From Bryoerythrophyllum caledonicum (lineage: Eukaryota > Streptophyta > Bryopsida > Pottiales > Pottiaceae): 64,000 bases of DNA. The notes beneath the pieces are model-generated. The model made no database searches and had not been told where the DNA came from. It saw only the letters and a program-made list of their open reading frames with translations. Each line of letters begins with the position of its first letter. Within the stretch, counting starts at the first letter, position 1. Shown here piece by piece: positions 48,289 to 58,488 of the stretch. The position numbers and the translations under genes are program-made. The stretch is from positions 19,124,904 to 19,188,903 of the forward strand of contig OZ020517.1 in assembly GCA_963971425.1 (NCBI GenBank), given 5' to 3'.

Positions 48289-49420
48289 CTTGAGTTGGTC
48301 TTTGAAGATGGTGATAAGAAGATTCTGGAACTAGGATGGAGTGTACTTGCGCCTAGCGCTGGTGGTTACGGCAAGGTAGTTGTTGATGTAGTCGTTGCCG
48401 CCCAGTGTGAACGAGTAGATGGCGTTGCTGATCAGCTCATCGGTTGCAGGTTGGCTGACGATGTGCGCAATCTTTTCCTTCATCTTCTGGAAGTAGTCAA
48501 ATTGTTGCGACATCGTCACACGCCCAATCTGAACAGAGCTTATCCAAACATCACGGGTGCTTCTCTAGGATATGAGTCATTTATCATGGTTTATCATGGT
48601 TATGCCAATACCACTTTCATACCGCTTTGGTACTCTATATTGGCTTTTGATGCAACAAAACTTGGTCAAAGAGAGAACGCTATAGGCGATAAGATATATT
48701 TCAACATAACGAATATATGTGAGATATTCTTACGAAGATGGAGCTAGTTTCTTCAAAGATTCCTGCTCCAGCGGATGCCAAGTTGACCCCGTTAAGAAGG
48801 TTGGCTCCTTTGGATCTGGAGCTAGCACTGGGAGAGGGGAAGGAGTCCCCACATACTTATTTGCAAACCAAGCATGAGTTAATCTCACAAAGGAGTCCAT
48901 TGCTCTAGATCTAGCCTCAGGCATTCCCCAACAAGAATCGGGAGCTTAGCTGTGAGTCTCAAATACACAATAAGCTTACAATCAAAGCTACCATAGATGT
49001 TGATAGTGCCTTAAATATTACATCTTATCAAACACCATTAATACCAAATCAAACTCACCCTGTCTGTTAGAACAATATTTGGAAGAGAAGCCACGTTTTT
49101 CTAGCATGCAATAAACCAAATTTCTTGTATCCATAACAACATTTCTAATGTGGTTTTCTCTGTATGCAGTTACTGAGTTTCTCCTAACTTTGGCACTTTA
49201 GAAAGCTTTCTCCAAATTTAAATATTTGAATCTATATTAGCAAGCATAAATTTGCGAGAGGGATGAATAACTCCATCATATGTTTGATCTAGAGGAGTTT
49301 ACTGATGAGGTCCGGCATGATTTTACCGTTGCAGAATCTGGCGGTGGCTTGCTTGTTGGCGGTGTCGATGCGGTAGGGCTTGTCATTGGCTTTGTGCGAG
49401 AATTGATCCTCTCCCTCCAC
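48289..49420 (-). pseudogene. GDSL esterase/lipase fragments, disrupted
   Basis: Three exon-like pieces on the minus strand: about 49290-49400 (KANDKPYRIDTANKQATARF and NGKIMPDLI), about 48733-48900 (YVGTPSPLPVLAPDPKEPTF, then after a one-base shift NGVNLASAGAGIFEETSSIF before GTAAGA), and 48289-48528 (acceptor CAG, MSQQFDYFQKMKEKI, SNAIYSFTLGGNDYINNYL, a TAG stop, FQNLLITIFKDQLK before GTAAAT). These match blocks I to III of plant GDSL lipases, including the GGNDYINNYL core. The first block with GDS and the last with the catalytic Asp/His are not seen. It lies inside the TIRs of the 8.5-kb element, so it may be captured host sequence. Confidence 0.8.
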
Positions 49421-50270
49421 AAGCAAGCCCAATGCTCCTTCTCCGCTCTCCCTTGGCTTGCAGCACACGGCGCTCTCTCTCCGCGAGCAACCCCGGCGCT
49501 CCTTCTCCGCTCGGCACCGTCGGCACCTTCCGCTCGGCACCCTCCGCCCGATACCGAGCCTCTACTCCGTACAACACCGCGTTGAAACCCTCCTCGGTGC
49601 CTCAGAACCCTCCTCGGCGCCTGGACATCGTCCTCCGCGTCTGAATACCGTCTTCGGCGGCTCATCACCAAGCTCAATCCCGCAGCATCTTCGAAGACCC
49701 AAAACCATAAAGAAGACACATGGATGCAATCAGAGAGTTCCTGCCAAAAGAAGGTAAGAATGCGCAAGAAGAAGCTAGACGAAGCAGTGAATTGTGATAC
49801 AAGTTTGCTCCGTTTCCCCTCAAATATCCCAAACTAGTCACTAAACACGCATGAATTCACGGCAGTTTTGGTTGAATATCGGATCCTATTCTTGGTCACA
49901 TGCACTATTGGTATTCTTTTTCCTGAAATCATGCATGAGCAAGGTTTGTCACAGTTCTAACATTACTTGAATGGATTATGGTGCAAGGATGGCATGTTCT
50001 ATTCAAAGTATTTTTGGAGTGCACAAGTTCTACATGCCGGGTCTGACTCAATCATTTTCACTTTTTAGAGATATATTGTGGTAAGCTAGGCTTTTTTTGG
50101 CACATGACACCTAATGCATGAATGATCTTCTTTTGATTTTTGGTTTTATTTCATTCTACACATAGTATTATTGTATTTTCGGCTGTACTGGCTTATATTT
50201 TCAAAGGATTTTGACATTTTAGGAAAATAGTTTGACAAGAAATTTGGCAGGGAACTTTTGAATTATTTTA
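49421..50270. other. GC-rich patch and transposon right arm
   Basis: Positions 49430-49680 are GC-rich with degenerate repeats of CCTCCTCGGCGCC and CTCGGCACC type, unlike the AT-rich surroundings. Probably the 5' part of the captured GDSL gene or its leader. The rest is AT-rich with nothing recognised. Confidence 0.5.
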
Positions 50271-50295
50271 TGCCGGACGAGAGGTTCACCTACGG

Positions 50296-52529
50296 TAATA
50301 GAAACCTAATTGCAATAATACTGGAATTACGTTTAGTTTTTTACTACCTTAAAATGTAATTGTAGATAAGTGTAATTTTAAATTTTTTTCTTGAGAGACT
50401 ATGTGTCTATGAACTTAGGGCCTTGTAATGTACAGTTGAAAATGTATATTTGGAATATTTGAAGTGGTGTACTGCACAATCTGTAAACGTCCAATAGCAA
50501 GCTCCGCAAATCATATAAATTTCTCTACTTATGTTTATTTTTATTTTTTGGATTTCAAGTAAGTTTTAGTGATCTTATAATTAACCATATATAGAAGGCA
50601 TTTCTACTACATTGCATACCACACAAAATTAATAGTTGATATAGAAAATCAATAGAAAAAATACAGGAGCGCAGACATCCTACTCCTATTGGCAAACAAA
50701 TATCAACCTACTTTGCACTTGACTTGCTTGTGTGTTATCATTGGTTAAAAATCCAATGACGCTATAATTATTTAGTGTTCTAATTGATAATTTGAATCAT
50801 AATAAGGAACCAATTATAGAATTTTGAATTCTTTCCAAAAAGAATCTTCTTTAATATCACCATTTTGAAGATATTCTTTGCATATAATATTTTGGTATTA
50901 TTAAAGGTGATGTAAAAGATGTCAACTTCTTTGTCATAGCCTAGTCTTGCTACTTTGATAATATTCACGTCTAATTGTTCTATTTAAGAGTACTCATGCT
51001 GATTTTGAAAATATTCTTGTAATTTTTTTTCCTTGATAAGAAGAACTTAATTTTCAAAACCTGAATGTAATTTCCAACCTCTGGCCATGTAGTAAGATAT
51101 TTGGCAAATCTCTAAGATGTTTGATTCCTCTTGTAAATGAAATTTGTTCACCTTTTCCTAGTACATCTTTGGAGATTTTAAACCCATTAGTGCTCAAAAG
51201 ACCACATTCAAATTTTTGTGTGCATAATTTTTTAATTAATATTAAATATGGAAGGATTTTAATTGTAAATTTAAGATTTGGAAATCATGTCACACATACA
51301 CTTTGCAAAAAATAAAATTATAATTTGAGGCTATAAGACTCTTCAAATACATAGAAATAGATTGCTAGATATGTCAATTATATTCAAATACAATGATTGT
51401 ATACTATTCGATGTTATATCCTATGTCACAATATTTTATATTTATTGGAAACGATTTTGGTATAAAAATATGATTGAAATCTATTTTTGAAAGTCCCTTT
51501 ATTGCAATGTGATTGTTAATCTTTCACATCACATGCTAGACTACTTGTGTTTTCATTTGTGTAAAATTTTGGAGCCTCTTCGTATACAATCAAGCAAGAT
51601 AAAGTTGAGAACTCATCATAAATCATAGACAAGTGTTTACTTTTCATGTTATATATTTCAAAATGAGGCTATTAACATAGTGTATGCTTGAACTTCTTCC
51701 ATTTCATTTACAAAATTCTTGCAAGATTCTATCAATCAGTAAAGTACTACATCTTTCAAACTCTGTAGTTTTCACTACCAATATATTATGGTGACTTTGA
51801 ACATAATAATCTATCCCATTAGAACGCATTTTTTTGCCACGGATTAAGTCATGGTTTAAATTAAACTTTGTAAAACCAAATATTAAAATTAGACGATCTA
51901 TTCTCATCAACAATTGAACTTGTTGATTGACTAAAAACTCAACTACAATCCAAATTTTATGGCTCTAGTATCCTAAGCAAAAGAGATTAAAGTGAGGTGT
52001 CACACTAATATCTCCAAGATTGCATCCTAGAGGTTTTCATTTTTCTATATGCCATCACTAGTATTTATGATTTTTAAAAGATATAAGAGGTGTGAGCAAA
52101 AAACCTAGTGTAGTAGCCTTGCCATATGGGCTACCAGATGAAGCCATGTGCACAATTTTGGCAGCCTCGGTGAATTTATATAGAAAGTGATATTCTTGAG
52201 GTGGACGGTGATAAACCTGAAATATTTTTTTTACTTCAAGTTAAGTTAAGTTTAAAAATTAGTTTAATTACCTAAACTTAAATAACCCACTAGGGACAAC
52301 CGGTTAATACACTAGTATCTAAGGAATATGGTTCCAATTTCCACTAGTAAAAAAATGTCAAGGTATAGATTACAAACACGACATTTTTTAGACGGTGAGG
52401 GAATTGTACACCAAATTTGAAATCCCTTCCTCTTTTCCGTTACGAGGGATTTCACTTTTGGACCAATCGTCGAGGTGCCAAGTGCTACTAATAATTTGAT
52501 TGATGTCTAGCCTTAAAATCGGCCTTGGT
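50296..52529. other. AT-rich intergenic DNA
   Basis: I find no gene, repeat structure or RNA here. A 69-codon minus-strand frame at 51704-51913 shows no recognisable domain. Confidence 0.55.
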
Positions 52530-53190
52530 CAGGTCTTTGGGCTTTCATAGTTGGACCAAGATTTGAGATGCCAAGGGCATCTTAAATACCTACATGGCAT
52601 CACATTATGCAGGTTTTGGGGCCAAGAGTTTGGCTTCCCGAGGAAGTTTGGTCCAAACAAGAGTAGAAACCCAAACTCTTCTCGAGGTGCTAAACATTTT
52701 TCTCATTAAGATATTCAAAGTTTGACAAGATCCTGGCCATAAGATTAAAACAATAACTTATCTTACCTTGAAAGTTTTTACCTCAAATTCAATCCAAAAT
52801 TTTTAACCTAAAGTTTCTACTCGAATTTTTTTTGTGCCGGTTCTTGTGCTGAAGGTTTTGTGTAGTGAGCATTTTGACCATTTTCTTAAAATTTTAAACC
52901 AGAAATGTGTTTTCTCCTTGGCTCCATGACTAAAATCAAGAGAAGGACCTTTAAGAAGTAAAAGCCTCTCAACTCGATACCTTGGGGTTTCACACTCTAA
53001 AGACCCAAACTCTACAAATTGCATATCATACTACTAAAATCATAATCCGCATAGTGAACCACACAGCGATCAATCGCGCAATCAACCGTGCAGTGATTTT
53101 GGGTGTGACAAATTTATATTTTTCCAACTCCAAAACTTGGCATCTAGGCATAGTTTGATCCTTAATTGAGTTCGGTCCTCAACCCAAGTA
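52530..53190 (-). mobile_element. Degenerate copy of the 352-bp MITE, with insertion
   Basis: Positions 52615-52725 match the inverted interior of the MITE at 26812-27163 (GAAACCCAAACTCTT, AATAGAAACCC-like, TTTCTCATTAA). After a foreign block (about 52730-53105) the match resumes with CAACTCCAAAACTTGGC, CATAGTTTG and GAGTTCGGTCCT. The termini are eroded. Confidence 0.7.
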
Positions 53191-53807
53191 AAGTTCGGTG
53201 CATGCAAACAAAACACTCACGCAACATGTGCACAAACTGAAAAATACACTTGCATATGATTCGCACATACAGACACACACCCTGCTACTTTTGGAATGGA
53301 CAAGGGCAGGTTCGCAGGCACTCAATACAAGCCCCATCTTGGCGTGCACTAGAATATTTCAAGGGAGGGAGGAAAAAAATCTGGAGTGTGTGGATGTTGG
53401 TAGAGAGCTGAAAATCGGAAAGTGGCACCCGGAAACGAGAAAGGCCCCATCAAGGAAGGTGTTCAGAGAGATGTTTGGGTTCCTCTAAGAATTTTCCGGA
53501 TGCAGCCTCTTCAAAGGGAAAGAAGGTCTCAATTGCACACGGTGAGAGGACCGAGTACTCTAAAAATGATACTTAGTGTTTCCGCACTATTTGATTTGTA
53601 TGTGCTACAAGTTTTTATTCATGATGAATATTTTTACCAAATATATCTACAATGACTCGCGTCTTTCAGTAGTTTGCTCTTGGTAAATATGTCTACAATG
53701 ACTCGCGTCTCGCATTATTGATAGTTTGCTCTTGGTAAAAATCTTCATCAGAAGTAAAAAAACTATAGCACTTCTATCACACTTACGACTGAAAATGGAT
53801 ACACTAA
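53191..53807. other. Intergenic
   Basis: No gene recognised. Two near-identical 45-base stretches, ATmTCTACAATGACTCGCGTCT with TTGCTCTTGGTAAA around it, lie at about 53643-53685 and 53690-53740. They are a small local duplication. Confidence 0.5.
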
Positions 53808-54936
53808 GGGTTGCTTCACACCTAATGCTCGAGTCAAGAGGCTCTTGGTTTCCACCAATGCAATTGCTAGAATGGCCAAAGTTTGGCCTTTGGACCTACA
53901 CACTTGTGACCAAAGATCAAAGGCCGTTTTCCTCCATTGTGCCTACATAGCTGCACTTTTGGGGAGTTCTGGCGCCAAGGCGACGACCTCTCGAGCAAAA
54001 CTTAGGTTGCCTATTTTAGTCGACCCAAACTTCCTTTAAGAGTCCATCGATTCTTTTAATAAAATAATCAATGGGGAGCCTTCCTTCCTCCTTCCTTGGA
54101 TGTTCATGTACGCAATTCTCCTTCTTGCATGGCAATTACAGTCTTTGTTTTAGCTTCCAACATGTGCTGTAATTGTTCTTTTGCTCCCATTTTTTAGCAT
54201 TTTGGATCAATTTATGGTTCTCTTGAGTGTAGAAATGAACTCATGGAAGAGCTTCCATGCAAGGATGGTTGTAATGCTCCCAAAGTTCAAACGTACAGCC
54301 ACAACTTGCCGCAAGAAATTCACTCAAGTTTTTGCTTCTTACAAAGAGGACAAATTAACAAACCTTTCCTCGAGGAGTACTCAAACCTATTCCAAATAAT
54401 CACCAATCATGGCGACAATATTGCATTTAGCTAATTGTTTGCTTTTGAAATTCTCTCTCCAAATGAAACCCCACGAGAGTGTGCTCCAAAAATTCTCCAT
54501 ACCTTTCAAATTGCCGACAAGACCTCCCAAAATCCACCCTCCGTCCTAGAGCAATAAATACAGCCATCATCATCATTTGGACATTTTGTTGAAATATCGC
54601 AAGTTTTTGCAATGCCAAAATGCCCACTATAACATACTTCATTACCATGAAAACCAATAGTAGAACAACAACACGTTCCCTTCTAGAATCCATGGTAAAA
54701 GAATGGTAGAGAGGAAAATTTCAGAAAATTGATCCATTCATGTAGTTAAAAATGGTTGGAATCTTTGCAAATGGTATAGGGTTTGGCCTTTCGACTTGGC
54801 CTTTGGGGCTTCACACCACGACCGGCCAAAGGCTTCAGTATGTATATTTTAATGTCTTAATTATAAAAAAAAGTTTGGCCTCTTGCCATTGTTTGGGATG
54901 AAATTTTGCTCGACTAGGCCAAGTGTGAAGCAGCCC
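53808..54936. mobile_element. Non-autonomous TIR element, 1.13 kb, TAA duplication
   Basis: Left GGGTTGCTTCACAC and right GTGTGAAGCAGCCC are inverted repeats, flanked by TAA at 53805-53807 and 54937-54939. A 3-bp TWA duplication with GGG ends is typical for PIF/Harbinger. Subterminal TTGGCC / GGCCAAA blocks in both directions, and an internal GGGGCTTCACACC near 54810, echo the MITE at 26812. It has no transposase. Confidence 0.85.
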
Positions 54937-55127
54937 TAAACATCATCTTCACTAGGCCGACGCACATGACGACCATATGGGGCTTCATCTCCCACATATA
55001 GTCCCTAAAAGTTTGGGTTTGGCTCCTCATGCCCACATGAGTTTCACAGTAAAATCCGATGTGGTTCCAAACCAAACCATTTGGTTACCCTCTTCTGATT
55101 TACCTTTTTAACCACATTATTACCACA

Positions 55128-55262
55128 ATGTTTCCAATGCGTTCCCAATGAGTTCCCACGTTGGTCCCCAAAGTTCTCACCATGTTCCCCAATGCGTTCC
55201 CATTGTTCCCAACACGTTCTCCATGTTCCCAAAGAGTTCCCAATGTGTTTACACCTGGGAAC
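55128..55262 (+). repeat. Minisatellite of GTTCCCAATG type
   Basis: About ten degenerate units of GTTCCCAATGC / GTTCCCCAATG / GTTCCCAAAG, 10-16 bases each. It makes a low-complexity Ser/Pro/Asn reading in one frame, which is not a gene. Confidence 0.8.
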
Positions 55263-55819
55263 CAATTTACATATTTAAAATTTATACAAATTTACCTTTT
55301 GTATTGTGGGGCCCACCACCAATTGTTGGGGCTCCCAAGCGGAGGCTCATCCGCCTCTGTCTAGTGTGGTGTGTGCGTCAGTGTGCCACGGTGGCAGCGA
55401 TGGATCCGAGCTGGACAACGGTTGGCACTCCGAGAAGCTTGAGGCGGAAGCCGGGACCTCGTAGAGTCGATTGGAGTGGACAACCCGATCAAGACGATCC
55501 GAAGGCGACGATGCCATCATCTGATCTAGTGCTCCGCCCAGCGCCATATTCTCTCCATGATCAATTCTGCTCTAGAGCCTCCATCATGATCTCACTCCAA
55601 CTCCACTCGCATCACTCCTCTTGCTCTCACAATCGCCCACGCCATCGGCACATTCTTCAAGCTTTTCCTTAACTTGGGATCTGTAACTTGCTACCCTTTT
55701 TTCGTTTCCAGCTGGATGGGGGATAATCTTTCGTGCTTTTTGAGTATGATGTTGTGAATGAGAACGTGGGCGCGTTCATGTTTGGGTAGCAGGAGCTGAG
55801 CGATTGCCGGTTGTGAGCC
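55263..55819. other. Upstream flank of unrecognised gene
   Basis: GC content rises from about 55300. A 174-codon plus frame (55148-55672) begins in the minisatellite and shows no domain. Its later part (from MDPSW at 55399) could be a 5' exon, but nothing supports that. Confidence 0.4.
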
Positions 55820-56641
55820 ATGGCGAGTTGGAAGGAGCCGGGTAAAGAGAGAGGGAGCGGTCCGGCATGGAAGGTGCCCCAGACGACCGTCTCTCGTCTG
55901 TAGCGCGTGTTCCGGAAGCTAGAGCTGGACGAGGCGCAGCCGGGGCTGCACCAGGCGTCCGAGACCGAGCTCCGGGTCGCTACCTGCGCAAGGCGGAGCA
56001 CCACGCCCACTTGGGTATCGCACCGGAGGATTGCAGCCCGCTCACATTGCCTACCGTCTCGATCTCCGAGGTCGAGAACTCGGTGCACCTCCCCGACCGA
56101 CCGATGGCCGTCGTGGAGAACCGGTCGCCCCTCATGAAGCCCTACTTCGACGCCCTGACCATGGCGGAGCTCATGTCCCTGATGTCGAACAACATGGGGG
56201 TCACGCTTGATGAGCCGCCGCTGGACGAAGAGGACTTTCTCGGGTGCCGCTTCTTCTTCCGGTTTGTCGCGGAAGCTGTCGAGCACGGCTCCCGCGTCAT
56301 GGTGCATATCAAAGCGATTCGCAGGATCGAAGGGAAGGCTCTCTTGCAGGTGACATGATCAATTGCTCACTCCACCTATCTTGAACATGCTCAGAGCATT
56401 TGAAGCACGTATCTGTTAGCATGACGGCAAAACTTGAAGGTGTTCTGCAAAGGTGTTCTGAACCTTTTGGGACTGACATATTCTTCTTCATGGAATCAAT
56501 CTGTGCCAGGTTGAGTATAATTGTGTGCCTAAGAACGACCGTAATCTGATGGAAACCATGAGGATTCTCAGGGAGCTCGCCAACGATGCCCAGCCTTGCT
56601 CTATAGTAGGAACCGAACACCAAATTCATTTCATAAACGAG
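55820..56641 (+). pseudogene. Unrecognised plant-type gene, broken, two exons seen
   Basis: ATG at 55820 has a strong plant/animal-type context (GCCATGGCG). The frame MASWKEPGKE meets a TAG at 55901 and then continues RVFRKLELDEAQPGLHQ. Near 55975 the frame must shift by two bases to continue as RYLRKAEHHAHLGIAPED through FFFRFVAEAVEHGSRV to LLQ at 56349 (donor GTGACA). A second in-frame exon, 56510-56641 (VEYNCVPKNDRN...HQIHFINE), follows acceptor CCAG and ends at donor GTAACT. I do not recognise the protein, and no third exon is clear. The stop and the shift point to a pseudogene, unless the stop region is a missed intron. Confidence 0.5.
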
Positions 56642-57232
56642 GTAACTGACCCATGATAAGTTTAGTTTCATGATGTGATATATCGTCTTCTCATTTGGCT
56701 TCTTACACTATTCGTTGTTGATCGGCGGATTTCACATTGCCAATTGGGCTATCTTTCATGAAGAAAATTGTAAATCTTGCTGTACTCATGTAATAATTGT
56801 ATCATGCTACAAACACCATATTCATTAAAATGAGACAAAATGTAAAAATTGAGACAAATACCCTAATATTTCGGAATAAAAACAAACGAAAAGTTACTGT
56901 AAACTCAAGCATACAACATACAACATAAGTGAAAACATCACAAATCCATCATATCAACAACATGATCAACCCAACACTCGACAACAGCATTACACACATA
57001 TACTGGTAAAAGATAAGTACATTGACTGGAAAAATATGTTATTTCTCAGGGACTGGATCTAGTACAAAACCGAACCACTCAAAATATAATTCAAGTCACT
57101 GTTCACCTAAAGAACAAGGATAAACCACTACCTAATAATAGAATTAAAATATATTACTAATGTGTCTATAAGTAAGGGGAGAATTACCCAAGCGACTTCT
57201 ATAAGACATCCAAAATTACACTATGACTATTA
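56642..57232. other. Intergenic, AT-rich
   Basis: No gene or repeat recognised. It may contain 3' sequence of the preceding broken gene. Confidence 0.5.
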
Positions 57233-58024
57233 CTAAGACTTGGACAAATTTGATCCAACTCCACGTGCCTTCAAAAGCAACGCCTCTTGTGCTTTCACCT
57301 TTGCATATCCAATCATAATTTCTTTCCTCCGAGAGTAAGGTTTATACCAATCATCAACTTCCATGTACTTCACCTTCGTCGAAAGAGCTGATGGCGGACA
57401 CTGATAACTATCGGGCCCAATACCATCACCTACATGGGACGACATAGACTTCCGACGATATTGTGCAGATGTTGAACTCGGACATCTTGGCTTAGTACCC
57501 AATGATTGAGTTTCCCACTCGCTTGGAGGAATAGGAGGTTTTCTAACTCCAAAAGCACCTTGAGATCGAGTACACTCAAGCCGCCGTTGCTTAACAGGGG
57601 GGCAAGAAGGCTGAAGAGGCGTACAAGAAGATAGAATAGGATCAGAAGTATTATGCACAATTTCGTTCACCCGATTTCCTTCAACAGCTTCATCCACATA
57701 AAGCTGCCGTTGAGAAGCACAATCGACTTTAGGCTCTATAGAAGAGCACATCCGCTTGAGAGGAGAAGGGGATGCCACAGGAGTTATGCCAGCCCTACGC
57801 TCTGGAGGGCTATCCACGACACCATCATCGACCATTTGCTTAGAGAAGTCCATGATAGCAGAGGCAGCATCAGTTGCAGTGCACATAAGATACGGCTTCG
57901 ATTGATAGGACATGGCAATACCTCCATGAAGAGACCCCGAGTACTCAGAGAACGAGCCAACGTTGGAGGGTAGTACACTACAACCACTCTTGCATGGGGT
58001 AGGAGTAATGCTAGCCTGCACAAC
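57233..58024 (-). CDS. Hypothetical protein, exon-like frame (263 codons)
   Basis: A minus-strand frame from a good acceptor (TTATTGCAG at 58025-58033) to a stop at 57233, starting VVQASITPTPC. It is Ser/Pro/Cys-rich, with short motifs PSPLKRMCSS and KVKYMEVDDWYKPYSRRKE near the C-terminus and a nuclear-type basic run. An ATG at 58102 in the same frame would add a hydrophobic N-terminus, but that part is only the 26-bp tandem repeat in translation. It may be a 3' exon of the upstream gene, yet no phase-compatible donor is present before that gene's stop. I do not recognise the family. Confidence 0.5.
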   Translation of the reverse strand, partial: VVQASITPTPCKSGCSVLPSNVGSFSEYSGSLHGGIAMSYQSKPYLMCTATDAASAIMDFSKQMVDDGVVDSPPERRAGITPVASPSPLKRMCSSIEPKVDCASQRQLYVDEAVEGNRVNEIVHNTSDPILSSCTPLQPSCPPVKQRRLECTRSQGAFGVRKPPIPPSEWETQSLGTKPRCPSSTSAQYRRKSMSSHVGDGIGPDSYQCPPSALSTKVKYMEVDDWYKPYSRRKEIMIGYAKVKAQEALLLKARGVGSNLSKS

Positions 58025-58026
58025 CT

Positions 58027-58097
58027 GCAATAAGAATGACATGACAAAAGAAGCAATAAGAATGACATGACAAAAGAAGCAATAAGAATGACAAATT
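58027..58097. repeat. 26-bp tandem repeat, 2.7 units
   Basis: GCAATAAGAATGACATGACA with AAAGAA completes one unit. Units start at 58027, 58053 and 58079. The first two are identical. The repeat directly abuts the proposed splice acceptor of the 57233-58024 exon. Confidence 0.9.
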
Positions 58098-58488
58098 TGC
58101 ATTCAGGAAGAAAGCAATCCAACATAATGCTCGACCCAAGGATAATATACATGATCCAACGATAACAACTCTACTCGATCCACCGAAACATACTAGCCTC
58201 GACTCAACCATATCTAGGAAGCCCGAAACCACAGTCAATAATAGGCTCGACACAAAAATAACTAAGAAGCCTTGAACCACATTCATAAGTATGCTAGATC
58301 CAACACTGAATAAACATCACCACGACTGAAACGAAGAGCATGTGAAATGACAATAGAAGACAAAACGGGAACAGTAAAAACAAACAAGACATCTATATAT
58401 TCACTAATGAAAAATATATATACAAATTTCACAAAGGCGTATTGTTCGTCATTATAGAGTGTCTCTTGACGTACATAAAAATACACTT
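58098..58488. other. Gap between two minus-strand frames
   Basis: No gene recognised. Around 58125-58260 there are phrases such as CTCGACCCAAGGATAATA and CTCGACTCAACCATA that resemble decayed copies of the 19-bp palindrome. Confidence 0.5.

Larger units (their letters stand above)
41782..50295 (+). mobile_element. 8.5-kb TIR DNA transposon (pogo/Tc1-mariner-like), decayed
   Basis: The left end TCGTAGGTGAACC (41782) and the right end, read inverted, CCGTAGGTGAACC (to 50295) continue with TnTnGTCCGGCA in both. TA dinucleotides (41780-41781 and 50296-50297) flank them. The MITE at 5719-6084 shares these termini. Inside are a decayed DDE transposase (42090-47008), a nested younger transposon, GDSL lipase fragments and a GC-rich patch. 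The ends are 8.5 kb apart only because of insertions and captured DNA; a pairing of two unrelated ends is possible but less likely. Confidence 0.75.

Noticed and set aside
55669-56307. 212-codon minus-strand frame as a gene
   Set aside because: It overlaps antisense the better supported plus-strand exon with splice sites, and shows no domain.
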